A DNA stretch of 64,000 nucleotides from Bifidobacterium miconisargentati (GTDB taxonomy: Bacteria; Actinomycetota; Actinomycetes; Actinomycetales; Bifidobacteriaceae): positions 1 to 64,000 of the forward strand of contig NZ_JAHBBJ010000014.1 of NCBI RefSeq assembly GCF_019331675.1. Reading direction: 5' to 3'. The position numbers and the translations under genes were made by a program. Below the pieces are notes generated by a model. That model did no database searches, was not told where the DNA came from, and worked only from the letters and a program-made list of their open reading frames with translations. Shown piece after piece: positions 17,359-27,024 of this stretch; the first letter of the stretch is position 1; each line of letters begins with the position of its first letter.

Positions 17359-17400
17359 ACTTGGCAACCAGCCAAGTGATGCTTGTTGTACCCAACCAAA
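17359..17400. promoter_or_regulatory. Second candidate operator cluster before the MocR gene
   Basis: The inverted repeat ACTTGGC-AACCA-GCCAAGT (17359-17377) is followed by the third ACCCAACCAAA copy (17390-17400), 45 bases before the MocR start. Confidence 0.55.
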
Positions 17401-17444
17401 TCTTCGGTAATGGTCGGGTGTTCATAGAGGGAGAGGAGCCGACC

Positions 17445-18920
17445 ATGGCCCGTAGCGCACCGCTGGATATCGACTGGCGGCCGGACCGCGAGAGCGGCAA
17501 GCCGGTCACCGAGCAGATCGTCGACTACCTGTGCGGTCGCATCGCCTCCGGCGAGTGGCCCATCGGCTCCCGACTGCCCAGCCAACGCGCCATGGCAGAA
17601 AGATTCGGCGTGAACCGGTCCACCATCATCGCCGCCATCGAGGAACTGACCGATTACGGCATCGTGGAAGGGCGTCACGGCGCCGGCACGCGCATCGCCA
17701 GCAACACCTGGTCGCTGATGCTGTCCGGCGCGCCGGACTGGGCGGACTACGTCTCCTCCGGATTCTTCAAGGCGAACAACGACACCATCCAGGCCATCAA
17801 TAGGTTGGAATTCGACCCCGCCAAAGTGAGGCTCGGCACCGGCGAGCTCGACCCGAGGCTGTTCCCGCGCGATATGTGGCGGCGCGTGGCCCGCGAGGCG
17901 GCCGACGAAATCGACTCGCTCGGCTACCCGCCGCCCGAAGGCCTGGACGTGCTGCGCGAAGCCATCGCCGTTCACATGAAGCAGTGGGGCATCGACTGCC
18001 GGCCTGAACAGGTGCTTATCTCCTCCGGTGCTCTTCAGGGGTTGCAGATGATCTCGATGAGCCTGCTGTCCGCCGGTTCGACCGTCTATGCCGAAGCGCC
18101 CAGCTACATCAAGTCGCTGCAGGTGTTCCAGTCGGCCGGCATGAAGCTCGCCGGCGTGCCGATGGATGCCCGCGGACTGAATGTGGACGCGCTGCGCGGC
18201 GTATTGCCGGCCCCGGACGTCGTACCGGGTGCCCCTGCACGAGGCGGTGCCGTGCTGTACACCATTCCGACGAACCACAACCCGACCGGCGTCACGATGC
18301 CCGCGGACCGCCGCCGCGCGCTGATCGATGCGTGCGTGGAGCGTCGCCTGCCCATCATCGAGGACTGCGCGTACCAGGATCTGGTGTTCGAGGGCGAGAC
18401 CCCGCAGTCCCTGAAGACCTACGACAGCACCGGCATGGTCATCACTCTTGGCAGTGCCTCGAAATCGTTGGCGCCGGGCCTGCGCATCGGCTGGATCGTG
18501 GCCGACGAACGCATCGTGCACCGGCTGGCGGACGTCAAGATGCAGATGGACTACGGCGCGAGCACGCTCAGCCAATGGGTGTTCGCGAGATTCCTGACTT
18601 CCGGTCTGTACTCCGAATATCTGGACACGCTGCGTGCCGAGCTGCGCCGGCGCCGTGATGCGGCGTTGGGGACCCTGGACGGATTGTTCTCCGGCAGGGC
18701 GCATTGGAACGTGCCCCACGGCGGCTTCTACATCTGGCTCACCTTCGATGAGCCGGTAAAGATGGGCCGGCTGTTCCAACGGGCCAGCGAGCGCGGCGTG
18801 CTGCTCAATCCCGGGGACATCTATGACTTCGAAAGCGACAATGCGCTGCGTCTGAGCTACGCCTACGTCACGCCCGAGGAGTTCGCGCGGGCCGCTGCCG
18901 TGCTCGCCGAACTGGTGTGA
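17445..18920 (+). CDS. MocR-type regulator (GntR HTH fused to PLP aminotransferase fold)
   Basis: A 491-aa protein. A winged helix (residues about 20-85: [20 protein letters not shown]) is followed by a fold-I aminotransferase domain. [14 protein letters not shown] and the PLP-lysine site [17 protein letters not shown] are intact, so it should bind PLP. The ATG at 17445 is chosen because GGGAGAGGAG precedes it. It is divergent from a LysE exporter and most likely activates or represses that gene in response to an amino acid or PLP-derived signal. Direct aminotransferase activity is possible but less likely. Confidence 0.9.
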   Translation: MARSAPLDIDWRPDRESGKPVTEQIVDYLCGRIASGEWPIGSRLPSQRAMAERFGVNRSTIIAAIEELTDYGIVEGRHGAGTRIASNTWSLMLSGAPDWADYVSSGFFKANNDTIQAINRLEFDPAKVRLGTGELDPRLFPRDMWRRVAREAADEIDSLGYPPPEGLDVLREAIAVHMKQWGIDCRPEQVLISSGALQGLQMISMSLLSAGSTVYAEAPSYIKSLQVFQSAGMKLAGVPMDARGLNVDALRGVLPAPDVVPGAPARGGAVLYTIPTNHNPTGVTMPADRRRALIDACVERRLPIIEDCAYQDLVFEGETPQSLKTYDSTGMVITLGSASKSLAPGLRIGWIVADERIVHRLADVKMQMDYGASTLSQWVFARFLTSGLYSEYLDTLRAELRRRRDAALGTLDGLFSGRAHWNVPHGGFYIWLTFDEPVKMGRLFQRASERGVLLNPGDIYDFESDNALRLSYAYVTPEEFARAAAVLAELV

Positions 18921-19001
18921 TCGGGGTTCGGCATTTCGTCCGAGGCGTTGCCTTCCGGCGGTGCGTCGGACGCGCCGCGCGCGGCATGATACACGCAAGA
19001 G

Positions 19002-19030
19002 TTGCGGTTGTCAGTATTGAGCTGTATATT
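19002..19030 (+). promoter_or_regulatory. Promoter of rpmB
   Basis: TTGCGG and TATATT are separated by 17 nt, about 90 bases before the rpmB start. Confidence 0.5.
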
Positions 19031-19117
19031 TGTGAAGTTGTGTGTTCGGCATGTCGGGTAACACCGCCGGTTGGACACGGAAAAGACTTGACACAACAAG
19101 GTTTAAGGGAGTCCATC

Positions 19118-19312
19118 ATGGCAGCTCGTTGCGCAGTGTGCGGTAAGGGTCCGCAGACCGGTTACACCGTTTCCCATTCGCACCGTCGTACCAAGCGTAG
19201 CTTCCGCCCGAACCTGCAGTCTGTGCGCACCACGATCGACGGCGAGAACACTCGCCTGCGCGTGTGCGTCAATTGCCTCAAGGCCGGCAAGGTTCAGCGC
19301 GTGGCCGCGTGA
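19118..19312 (+). CDS. rpmB: 50S ribosomal protein L28
   Basis: A 64-aa protein of full family length. It begins [20 protein letters not shown] and continues [12 protein letters not shown], typical of L28, with a Cys pair near each end (CAVC and CVNC), so this is the zinc-binding form. The start follows AAGGGAG. A strong terminator follows at 19337, so it is probably monocistronic. Confidence 0.97.
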   Translation: MAARCAVCGKGPQTGYTVSHSHRRTKRSFRPNLQSVRTTIDGENTRLRVCVNCLKAGKVQRVAA

Positions 19313-19336
19313 ATCGCGTACTAACGTACTACGTCT

Positions 19337-19371
19337 CAAAACCCGCTTGAGCTTCGGCTCGGCGGGTTTTG
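19337..19371 (+). terminator. Terminator of rpmB
   Basis: CAAAACCCGC and GCGGGTTTTG form a 10-bp stem with an A-tract upstream and a T-tract downstream, so it may work in both directions. Confidence 0.85.
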
Positions 19372-19391
19372 TTGTTTCCGCAGGTTTTCCG

Positions 19392-19495
19392 CGGTGTGGT
19401 GATCCACGCACGGTGTGGTGGCGCAAACGGCGGTATTCCGCCAATGTGCGATTTCGTGAAAACACACAGTGCGGATTTGACCACACGGTGTGGTG
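19392..19495. repeat. Dyad array B with CGGTGTGGTG units
   Basis: CGGTGTGGTG occurs at 19392-19401, 19411-19420 and 19486-19495. The last copy is the right half of the palindrome ACCACACGGTGTGGT. Between them GGCGG-TATT-CCGCC forms a hairpin. It lies between the rpmB terminator and recG. Confidence 0.6.
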
Positions 19496-19547
19496 GGTGA
19501 GGCCCCGGAAGAGGCGTGGACATCAAACTTCAATAGAATAGGCAGCT

Positions 19548-22220
19548 ATGAGCATTACGTTGAGCACCGCACTGGGGTCGTTGATGACCAACAAGCGACG
19601 TGTGTCCGCGCTCAAATCATTGGGCGTCACCACGGTGGGCGACGCTCTGACCTACTATCCGTTCCGCGTCACCGATCCCGTAAGCCTGCGCACCATCCGC
19701 GAGGCGCAGATCGGCCAGCAGATGGCATTCGTGGCCACCGTGCGCGATGTGCGCGTGGTGCCCGGCCGTATGCTGCGCGTCATCGCCACGGTCGACGACG
19801 CCGATTTCGCCCGAACCCGCAATATGCCCGGAGGCACGGCGCAACTCACGTTCTTCGGTGGACGCAAGAACTACATCGATTGGGTGAGCATGCGGCTCAA
19901 ATCAAGCCCGATGCTGGTGGTCTCCGGCACGCCCAGCGAATACATGGGCCAGCTGCAGTTCACGCACCCCGATTTCCTGACCGTGGCCCCGCCCGCGCCC
20001 GCATCCGCTGCGGCAGTCGGCGCCAAGCTCAAGTACGACGCCGATTCCCTGGAGGATGCGATACTGCGCGTCACCCGCCCGCGCCCGGTGTACCATGCCA
20101 GTTCACGCATCTCCTCGGCGCATATTCACGATACGATCCTGGGGCTGCTGTGGATGATGGGCGCGCGCACGTCGTCCACGCCCGAAGGACTGCCCGTCGC
20201 TGCCGGCGACGGCACGCTGCCGACGAGGAATGCGGGTGCCATCGCGCCGAGCATGGCGGAGACCGGAATGGCTGGGACATCCGGAGTGCCCGGCACGACC
20301 GGAACGTCCGCGTCCGCACTCGTGGCGTCATCCACCAACGACATCGCCGTCCAATCCGGCGAATCCACCGCCGAATCCGGGACCGACGCACTCGAACGCG
20401 CCATCCCGGACATCCTGCCCGAATCCATCCGCGCCGCCAAAGGCCTGATGCATCGTGCAGAGGCGTTCCTGGCCATCCACGACCCCGATTCCCGCATCCG
20501 GTTCAACCAGGCCATCGAAACGCTGCGCTATGAGGAGGCATTCGTCTCCCAGACCTCGCTGGTCAAGGCCCGGCAGCACGCGCACAAGTCGTCCGCGCAT
20601 GCCTGTCCGCTGACCGGTGCTGCGGCCGGTGAGGACAACAGCATCGGTGCCGCAGCCATCGTCACCGATGCCAGCTTCAGCGGCGACCATACCGGCAGCC
20701 AGACCGGAAGCCACCCCGGCAACCTGCGCGACCGGTTCATCGCATCACTGCCTTTCACTTTGACCAGCGGCCAACGGCAGGTCATCGACGACATCGCCGC
20801 CGACCTCTCCCGCGACTGGCCCATGCAACGACTCCTGCAGGGCGAGGTGGGCTCCGGCAAAACCGTGGTGGCGCTCGCCGCCATGCTGCAGGCCGTGGGC
20901 GCCGGCTACCAGTCCGTGCTCGTGGCCCCCACGCAGGTGCTCGCCGAACAGCATTACGAGACGATCTCCCGCATGGTGGCGGGACTCGGCGAATCCGGCG
21001 GGGACATCCCCGTCACGTTGCTGACCGGTGGCATGAAACTCGCCGCCCGTCGCAAGGCGCTTGGGGTGGCGGCCAGCGGCGCGCCCGGCATCATCGTGGC
21101 CACGCATGCGGCGTTCTCCAAGACCTTCCAGGCGCCGCGTCTGGCGCTGGTGGTGATCGACGAGCAGCATCGCTTCGGCGTGGAGCAGCGCGAAAGCCTC
21201 AACGCCAAGGCGGACGACGGCACCACGCCGCACCTGCTGGTGATGACCGCCACACCCATTCCGCGCACCGCCGCCATGACCTGGTTCGGCGACCTCGACA
21301 TCTCCTGGCTCACCGAGCTGCCCGGCGGCCGCAAGCCCATCCGCACCGTGGTGGTCAACGAGGCGGACGCGAACACGATGGGCCGCATGTTCGCGCACAT
21401 CCGCGCGCGCATCGACGCGGGGGAGCGGGCGTACATCGTCTGCCCGCGCATCGGCATGGACGAGGAGACTGGCGCATCCGGTACGTCCGGTGCGGGTTCG
21501 TCGTCCGCCGGCTCCCGGTCCTCGCGCGCATCCCGCGCCGGCAATGACATCGGCATCGACGACCCGTACGAAACCTACGACGACAACGGCGAGACCGTGG
21601 CCCGCCCGCCGCTGCATTCGGTGGAGGAGATCGCCGTGCGACTCCAGAAACTCCCGCAATTCCAAGGCATCCCGTTCGCCACGCTCACCGGCCGGGACAA
21701 GGACGACGTGAAGACCGAGGTCATGGCCGGCTTCGACTCCGGTGCGACTCCGGTGCTGGTCTCCACCACGGTCATCGAGGTGGGCGTGGACGTCAAGCAG
21801 GCCAGCTGCATCGTGATCTTCGACGCCGACCGGTACGGCCTGTCCCAGCTGCACCAGCTGCGTGGCCGCGTGGGGCGTGGCGGCACCAATTCGTGGGCGT
21901 TCCTCATCTCGCGTGCCGAACCCGGCTCGGTGGCCGAACAGCGGTTGGAAGTGATCCATCACTCGCTGGACGGCGCCGAAATCGCCCAGGCCGACCTGGA
22001 GTTCCGCGGCGCCGGCGACGTGCTGGGCGACGCCCAATCCGGCGGCAAATCGAGCCTGAAGCTGCTGCGCGTGGTCAAGGACGCCGACCTGATCGCCGAC
22101 GCCCGCGCCCGCGCCGAACAACTGCTGGCCGCGGACCCCGACCTGTCCGGCGCAGTGCAGTTGGCCGGAGCCGTGCTCGACTTCACCCGCGGCAACGAGA
22201 CGTTCCTGACCTCCAGCTGA
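19548..22220 (+). CDS. recG: ATP-dependent DNA helicase RecG
   Basis: An 890-aa enzyme that remodels stalled replication forks and Holliday junctions. An OB-fold wedge domain covers the first 200 residues; Walker A is GEVGSGKTVVALA, Walker B is VIDEQHRFGVEQR, and TATPIPRTAAMTWFGD and QLRGRVGRGG complete the SF2 motifs. It is about 150-200 residues longer than typical RecG because of Ser/Thr/Ala/Gly-rich insertions near residues 205-285, 345-395 and 645-690. Catalytic motifs are intact. ATG 19548 lies 8 nt after TAGAAT with no ribosome site, suggesting a leaderless mRNA. Confidence 0.95.
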   Translation: MSITLSTALGSLMTNKRRVSALKSLGVTTVGDALTYYPFRVTDPVSLRTIREAQIGQQMAFVATVRDVRVVPGRMLRVIATVDDADFARTRNMPGGTAQLTFFGGRKNYIDWVSMRLKSSPMLVVSGTPSEYMGQLQFTHPDFLTVAPPAPASAAAVGAKLKYDADSLEDAILRVTRPRPVYHASSRISSAHIHDTILGLLWMMGARTSSTPEGLPVAAGDGTLPTRNAGAIAPSMAETGMAGTSGVPGTTGTSASALVASSTNDIAVQSGESTAESGTDALERAIPDILPESIRAAKGLMHRAEAFLAIHDPDSRIRFNQAIETLRYEEAFVSQTSLVKARQHAHKSSAHACPLTGAAAGEDNSIGAAAIVTDASFSGDHTGSQTGSHPGNLRDRFIASLPFTLTSGQRQVIDDIAADLSRDWPMQRLLQGEVGSGKTVVALAAMLQAVGAGYQSVLVAPTQVLAEQHYETISRMVAGLGESGGDIPVTLLTGGMKLAARRKALGVAASGAPGIIVATHAAFSKTFQAPRLALVVIDEQHRFGVEQRESLNAKADDGTTPHLLVMTATPIPRTAAMTWFGDLDISWLTELPGGRKPIRTVVVNEADANTMGRMFAHIRARIDAGERAYIVCPRIGMDEETGASGTSGAGSSSAGSRSSRASRAGNDIGIDDPYETYDDNGETVARPPLHSVEEIAVRLQKLPQFQGIPFATLTGRDKDDVKTEVMAGFDSGATPVLVSTTVIEVGVDVKQASCIVIFDADRYGLSQLHQLRGRVGRGGTNSWAFLISRAEPGSVAEQRLEVIHHSLDGAEIAQADLEFRGAGDVLGDAQSGGKSSLKLLRVVKDADLIADARARAEQLLAADPDLSGAVQLAGAVLDFTRGNETFLTSS

Positions 22221-22249
22221 AGCCGTGACGTGCGGTTAAGCTAGTGCCC

Positions 22250-22837
22250 ATGCGCGTAATTTCCGGACGATTCAAGGGCGTGGCGCTCGCCACCCCGAAA
22301 ACAGGCACCCGTCCCACCACGGACCGTACCAAGGAGGCCATCTTCTCCCATCTCGACTCATGGGGCGTGCTGGACGACGCCCGCGTGCTGGACCTGTTCG
22401 CCGGCACGGGTGCGCTCGGCATCGAGGCGTTGAGCCGTGGCGCACGGGAGCTCGTGGCGGTGGAAAGCTCTCGCCCGGCGGCCGCGCTCATCACCAAGAC
22501 GCTGGCCCAGCTGCAGCGCAACCGCTCGTGGACCCCGGAGCTCAAGGCCCGCGTGCTCGTCAAGAAGGCCGAGGCGGTGGCTGGCGGCTTCGGCGAACCG
22601 TTCGACGTGATCTTCATCGACCCGCCCTACGCCTTCGAGACCGCCGCCTGCAACCAGCTGCTGGCCGATCTGGCCGCCGGAACCGCCACCAATGACCGCA
22701 CGGTGATCATGCTGGAGCGTTCGGTGCGCTCCGACACCCCCGCTGCCCCGGAAGGGTGGGAGATCACCGAAAGCCGCAACTACGGCGAGACCGCCGTGTT
22801 CTACATCGAGCCGATTGCCGACGACCAAGCCGAGTGA
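22250..22837 (+). CDS. rsmD: 16S rRNA (guanine(966)-N2)-methyltransferase RsmD
   Basis: A 195-aa Rossmann-fold methyltransferase. MRVISGRFKGVALATPKTGT, VLDLFAGTGALGIEALSRGA (SAM site) and IFIDPPYAFE (catalytic DPPY) match RsmD closely. It modifies G966 of 16S rRNA during small-subunit assembly. ATG 22250 is 7 nt after TAAGCT, a leaderless pattern. It starts 29 bases after recG, a common pairing. Confidence 0.95.
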   Translation: MRVISGRFKGVALATPKTGTRPTTDRTKEAIFSHLDSWGVLDDARVLDLFAGTGALGIEALSRGARELVAVESSRPAAALITKTLAQLQRNRSWTPELKARVLVKKAEAVAGGFGEPFDVIFIDPPYAFETAACNQLLADLAAGTATNDRTVIMLERSVRSDTPAAPEGWEITESRNYGETAVFYIEPIADDQAE

Positions 22838-22861
22838 CGGCTCCCGCGTGATGCAGCCGTA

Positions 22862-22988
22862 CATGATGTAGGGAATTTCACATGATGTAGGGATGTGAAA
22901 TCGAGGATTGGCGGAAAATGGCCGTTTTCCGTCCCTACACCATGGGGGATTCCCTACATCATGGGCAAATCCCTACATCATGGGCGCC
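22862..22988. repeat. Dyad array C: 19-bp tandem repeats in opposed orientation
   Basis: CATGATGTAGGGA units start at 22862 and 22881. The reverse form TCCCTACATCATG (one copy ...ACACCATG) starts at 22932, 22951 and 22970. Spacing is 19 bp within each half. The centre holds the hairpin CGGAAAA...TTTTCCG (22912-22931), and ATTTCACA/TGTGAAAT forms a further dyad over the second unit. It separates the convergent rsmD and trmD genes. Confidence 0.9.
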
Positions 22989-23025
22989 CTGAACGTTCTT
23001 GTGCCCGTGCGGTAGGGCGAGCCGT

Positions 23026-23991
23026 TTATTCGCCCAGCTTGCGTGGATGGGCGGCGGAGACCTCCCAGCCCAGCGCCATCAGCGTCTTGCGGTCTGCCTT
23101 GTCCAACGCCTTGCAGTCCAGCTTGGCGATGAGGTCCGGGCGAATCTCGTTGGTGCGGGCCAACGCCTCGTCGCGGCGGAAGCGGTCCACCTTGCCGTGG
23201 TCGCCGGAGAGCAGCACGTCCGGCACCGCAAGCCCGCGCCACGTGGCCGGCTTGGTGTACTGACGGTGCTCCAGCAGCGCACCTTTGCCGGTGTACGACT
23301 CCTCCACGATCGAATCAGGATTGCCCATGAACCCCGGCATCAGGCGGGTGATGGCCTCCAGCATCACGGACACGGCCACCTCGCCGCCGTTGAGTACGTA
23401 GTCGCCGATGGAGTATTCGCGTACATCGATGCCCTGCGCGCGGTAGTAGTCGGGAATGCGCGAATCGTAGCCCTCGTACCGGCCGCAGCCGAACAGCAGG
23501 TGGCCGGCATGGCTGAGTTCGGTGGCGTCGCGCTGGGTGAACAGCGGGGCGGACGGGTTCGGGAAGATGAGCACCGGGGCGTCGTGGGTTTCGGCGGCAT
23601 TTTCCGCGGTGATATCGGCAGACGTGCCGTCCGACTCATCGGACGCGATGGCGTCGCTGGATTCGGTGGCTTCGTTGGACACGGTAGCGTCAGTAGGATC
23701 GGCGATCGTCGCGGAATCGTCGGCGTCCAACGTACGCTCCGTTTCGCCGACGGTCGCGGGCCGCAATCCCAGCAGATCGTCCAGACACTCCGCCCACACC
23801 TCGGGCTTCATCACCATGCCGGCTCCGCCGCCCACCGGGGTATCGTCCACCGAATGATGCACGTCATGGGTCCAGTCGCGCAGGTTGTGCGCGGTGATCT
23901 GCAGCAGACCCTTGGCCTGCGCCTTGCCCATGAGACTCAGGCCAAGCACGTCGAAGTATTCGGGGAACACGCTCACGATATCGATCTTCAT
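23026..23991 (-). CDS. trmD: tRNA (guanine(37)-N1)-methyltransferase TrmD
   Basis: A 321-aa SPOUT methyltransferase that makes m1G37 and prevents frameshifting. [48 protein letters not shown] (knot) and [13 protein letters not shown] are all present. An acidic Ser/Thr/Ala-rich insertion at residues about 76-137 makes it some 60 residues longer than usual. The start at 23991 lies 7 nt after TAGGCT, a leaderless pattern. Its usual partners rimM and rplS are not adjacent. Confidence 0.95.
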   Translation of the reverse strand: MKIDIVSVFPEYFDVLGLSLMGKAQAKGLLQITAHNLRDWTHDVHHSVDDTPVGGGAGMVMKPEVWAECLDDLLGLRPATVGETERTLDADDSATIADPTDATVSNEATESSDAIASDESDGTSADITAENAAETHDAPVLIFPNPSAPLFTQRDATELSHAGHLLFGCGRYEGYDSRIPDYYRAQGIDVREYSIGDYVLNGGEVAVSVMLEAITRLMPGFMGNPDSIVEESYTGKGALLEHRQYTKPATWRGLAVPDVLLSGDHGKVDRFRRDEALARTNEIRPDLIAKLDCKALDKADRKTLMALGWEVSAAHPRKLGE

Positions 23992-24086
23992 GCGCTCCAG
24001 CCTACCGTCCGCCCCGCCCGCGCCGCGGCCCGACGGCGCCCGCTCCGCAGTCCGGCGCATTACACGGCCACCACTACACTATTGCG

Positions 24087-25793
24087 GTGATGAATACGAC
24101 GATGAACCTCCCCACACGAAAGAAGCCCGAAGTCCTGGCGCCCGCCGGCAACCTGAGGGGCCTCAAAACCGCCGTGGACTACGGCGCCGACGCGGTCTAC
24201 TGCGGCGGCAAGGCCTTCGGCATGCGCTCAGCGCCCAAGAACCTGAGCCTCGAGGACTTCGAGGAGGGCTCCCGCTACGCCCACGAGCACGGCGCCCGCG
24301 TGTACGTGACCTGCAACGTGCTGCCGCGCAACAACGAGGTCGAGGCCCTGCGCGAGTACGTGGGCCAGCTCAAGGACACCGGCGTGGACGCGCTGATCGT
24401 CTCGGACATCGGCGTGATGCTCATGGCCCGTCAGGTGGCCCCGAACCTGGAGCTGCACGTCTCCACCCAGGCCGGCGTGACCAACTACCAGGCCGCCAAC
24501 GCCTTCTACGAGCTCGGCGCCCGCCGTGTGGTGCTGGCCCGCGAGATGGACCTGCAGGCCGTGCGCGACATCCGCGCCAACATCCCGGACGACCTCGACA
24601 TCGAATGCTTCGTCCACGGTGCCATGTGCATGGCCTTCTCCGGCCGTTGCCTGTTCTCCAACTACCTGACCGGCCGTGACGGCAACCACGGCGAATGCGC
24701 CCAGCCCTGCCGCTGGAAGTACTCGATCGTGGAGGAGAAGCGCCCCGGCCAGTACTTCCCGATTGAGCAGACCAAGGACGGCGCCTACCTGTTCAACTCG
24801 CAGGACATGAACATGCTGGAGCACTTGGACGACCTCATCGACTCCGGCGCCACGAGCCTCAAGATCGAGGGCCGCGCCAAGAGCGCGTACTACATCGCCG
24901 CCATGACCAACGCCTACAAGACCGCGGTCAACGAATACATGATCCAGCGCGGCTTCGAAACCGCCGACGGCACCGTCCTGAAGCCCTTCCGCGACCGCGT
25001 GATCCGTCCGTCCGACCCCGACTTCGGCGAGGCGAGCGCCGCGGCCGGCGAGGACCAGGTGATGCGCAACGCCGACGCCGCCTTCTCCGGTGTGGACGAT
25101 GAGGGTTACGAGCAGCTTGGTGCGGCGGAGGCGAACGCCGCAAACGACGGTGTCGCCGAGCATCAACCGGTTACGGTTGCGTCCGAGCCGGACAAGTCGC
25201 AGGACGCTGCCGCCGACGTCTCCGCCGCCTCCGCAACTTCCGCGCCCGCGAAGTCCGGCCCGCTGAACGAGCCCGACAACCTGAGCTACCACGCCCGCTC
25301 CACGCGCCGCAAGTCCAACACCGCGGCTGAGGAGATCACGACCGACTGGAAGCACGCGGCCGTCCGCCCCGCCCCGCACGTCACGCTGCCCGCATGGCTG
25401 ATCGACGAGCCGGACAAGGTGGCCCACCGCGACTACTCCACCGGCTTCTACTACCCGGAGCACAAGGTGACGCAGAACACCGACCGCTCCGCCTACTTCC
25501 GCTCCTGGATGGTGGTGGGCGAAGTCCTGAGCTGGAGCTCCGACGAAGGTGGCCGCGTCACGCTGATGAGCCGCAACAAGATCGAGCCCGGCCAGCAGGT
25601 CGAGTTCCTCCTGCCCGGTTCGCAGCCGTTGGCCTACACCGTGCCCGCGAGCGGCCTCAAGGACGCGGACGGCGTGCCGGTCCCCGCCATCAACAACCCG
25701 GCGCACGTGTTCTCGATGCCCTGCCCGCATCAGGTGCCGATCAACGCCGCCATCCGCTCGCGCACCAAGCGCCCCACCCTCAAAGCCGAATAG
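24087..25793 (+). CDS. Peptidase U32 family protein, TrhP-type tRNA hydroxylation factor
   Basis: A 568-aa U32 protein. EVLAPAGNLRGLKTAVDYGA, VYCGGKAFGMRSAPKN and the Cys-rich block FVHGAMCMAFSGRCLFSNYL followed by GECAQPCRW match the group needed for 5-hydroxyuridine in tRNA (TrhP/YegQ), where the Cys ligate a metal or Fe-S centre. An insertion of about 130 residues (roughly 305-430) rich in Ala, Glu and Ser splits the family domain from its C-terminal beta domain. GTG 24087 is 6 nt after TACACT; ATG 24090 is also possible. Divergent from trmD, another tRNA modification gene. Confidence 0.82.
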   Translation: MMNTTMNLPTRKKPEVLAPAGNLRGLKTAVDYGADAVYCGGKAFGMRSAPKNLSLEDFEEGSRYAHEHGARVYVTCNVLPRNNEVEALREYVGQLKDTGVDALIVSDIGVMLMARQVAPNLELHVSTQAGVTNYQAANAFYELGARRVVLAREMDLQAVRDIRANIPDDLDIECFVHGAMCMAFSGRCLFSNYLTGRDGNHGECAQPCRWKYSIVEEKRPGQYFPIEQTKDGAYLFNSQDMNMLEHLDDLIDSGATSLKIEGRAKSAYYIAAMTNAYKTAVNEYMIQRGFETADGTVLKPFRDRVIRPSDPDFGEASAAAGEDQVMRNADAAFSGVDDEGYEQLGAAEANAANDGVAEHQPVTVASEPDKSQDAAADVSAASATSAPAKSGPLNEPDNLSYHARSTRRKSNTAAEEITTDWKHAAVRPAPHVTLPAWLIDEPDKVAHRDYSTGFYYPEHKVTQNTDRSAYFRSWMVVGEVLSWSSDEGGRVTLMSRNKIEPGQQVEFLLPGSQPLAYTVPASGLKDADGVPVPAINNPAHVFSMPCPHQVPINAAIRSRTKRPTLKAE

Positions 25794-25842
25794 TCCTTCC
25801 TGGCTCTCTTCCGGAAAGAACACTGAATCGATAGCTCTTTCT

Positions 25843-25892
25843 GGCTCCCCTCGCCGAGGGGGAGCTGCCCGCACCCGCGGGCTGAGGGGAGC
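25843..25892 (+). repeat. GGCTCCCC hairpin repeat
   Basis: The second hairpin is fully changed but still paired: GCCCGC-ACCC-GCGGGC. Confidence 0.8.
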
Positions 25893-25934
25893 CCGTCTCA
25901 CCCATAAGGAATCCTCCCCAGAAAGCCGCATACC

Positions 25935-26918
25935 ATGCCCGAATACAGCGACGAAATCATCGACTCCAACGCCATCAGCTCCACCGACAAGGCGGGCCGC
26001 CCGATCCCGGTGACCATCCCGATCGCCCTGGCCCCCGGCATCACCGTGGTCTACACCACTCGTCTCGGCGGCCTGAGCACGGGCGACTGGGGCAACCTCA
26101 ACCTCGGCGGCAAATCCGGCGACGACCCGGAAGCCGTGCTCTCCAACCGTCTGGCCCTCGCCGAGGCGGTCGGAGCCCCGCTCTCCCTGGTCTCGCAGGT
26201 CCACTCCGGCGTGGCCGTGGATGTGGATGACGTGTACGAGTCCAACGCCCCGTTCGGCTTCGACGCCTCCGGCACCAAGGGCGTCGACCCGAACGCCGTG
26301 ACCATGCTGGAAGCGGACGGCCAGGTCACCTCCCAAGCCGGCATCGCCCTGGGCATGTTCGCCGCCGACTGCCTGCCGGTGCTCATGGCCGACCCCGTCA
26401 CCGGCATCATCGGCGCCGCGCACTGCGGTCGTCGCGGCCTGGAGAAGGGCATCATCGGCGCCACCGTGGAACTCATGAAGCTCAAGGGAGCGGCCCCCGA
26501 GAACATCATCGCCACGCTCGGCCCGCGCATCTGCGGCGACTGCTACGAGGTGGGCGACGAGATCGCCGACACCTTCATCAAACGCTTCCCGTTGACCAAG
26601 ACCGCCACCCGCTTCGGCGGCGCCGGCATCGACATCGCCGAAGCCGCGATGATCGACCTGGCATTCGCCGGCGTGCATCAGGTGGTCGACTCCATGCCGC
26701 GCGTTCACGCCGCCACCGAATACTTGGAGGAGGACGCCGAGCTCGCCGAACTGTGCCGCACCGACGGCGAAGGCCCCGCCTCGCTCGCCGAACGCATCGG
26801 CTCCATCAACCGCAGCATGTGCACGCTCGAAAACCCGCTGTGGTACTCCCATCGCCGCGCCGCGCTCGCCAGCAAGCCCCACGAAGGCCGCCTGCTGGCC
26901 CTCATCGTGCGTCAGTAG
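25935..26918 (+). CDS. pgeF: Peptidoglycan editing factor PgeF / YfiH-type multicopper oxidase-like protein
   Basis: A 327-aa protein of the DUF152/YfiH family. VVYTTRLGGLSTGDWGNLNL, LVSQVHSG, DCLPVLMADP, AAHCGRRGLEKGIIGATVEL and GPRICGDCYEVGDEI supply the His and Cys metal ligands. AAHCGRRG replaces the more common AAHAGWRG. PgeF removes wrongly built muropeptide precursors in some bacteria and members have purine nucleoside phosphorylase activity in others. The window shows no murein genes beside it, so the role is taken from the family. Confidence 0.87.
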   Translation: MPEYSDEIIDSNAISSTDKAGRPIPVTIPIALAPGITVVYTTRLGGLSTGDWGNLNLGGKSGDDPEAVLSNRLALAEAVGAPLSLVSQVHSGVAVDVDDVYESNAPFGFDASGTKGVDPNAVTMLEADGQVTSQAGIALGMFAADCLPVLMADPVTGIIGAAHCGRRGLEKGIIGATVELMKLKGAAPENIIATLGPRICGDCYEVGDEIADTFIKRFPLTKTATRFGGAGIDIAEAAMIDLAFAGVHQVVDSMPRVHAATEYLEEDAELAELCRTDGEGPASLAERIGSINRSMCTLENPLWYSHRRAALASKPHEGRLLALIVRQ

Positions 26919-27024
26919 CGTCCGATTGTGGTACGTCCGATGGGGGCGTGGTCCGCGAGCACATTCCGTGGAGAACATGTGACGCGGGTCACGCTCGGGC
27001 AGCCCTCACCCTACGGTGGTGCCT

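Noticed and set aside
24228-26978. A 916-codon open frame on the minus strand
   Set aside because: It mirrors the U32 and PgeF genes, which have clear motifs; GC-rich codon use keeps the opposite frame open. Similar long antisense frames (1004-2617, 51864-53993, 60449-62272) were rejected for the same reason.
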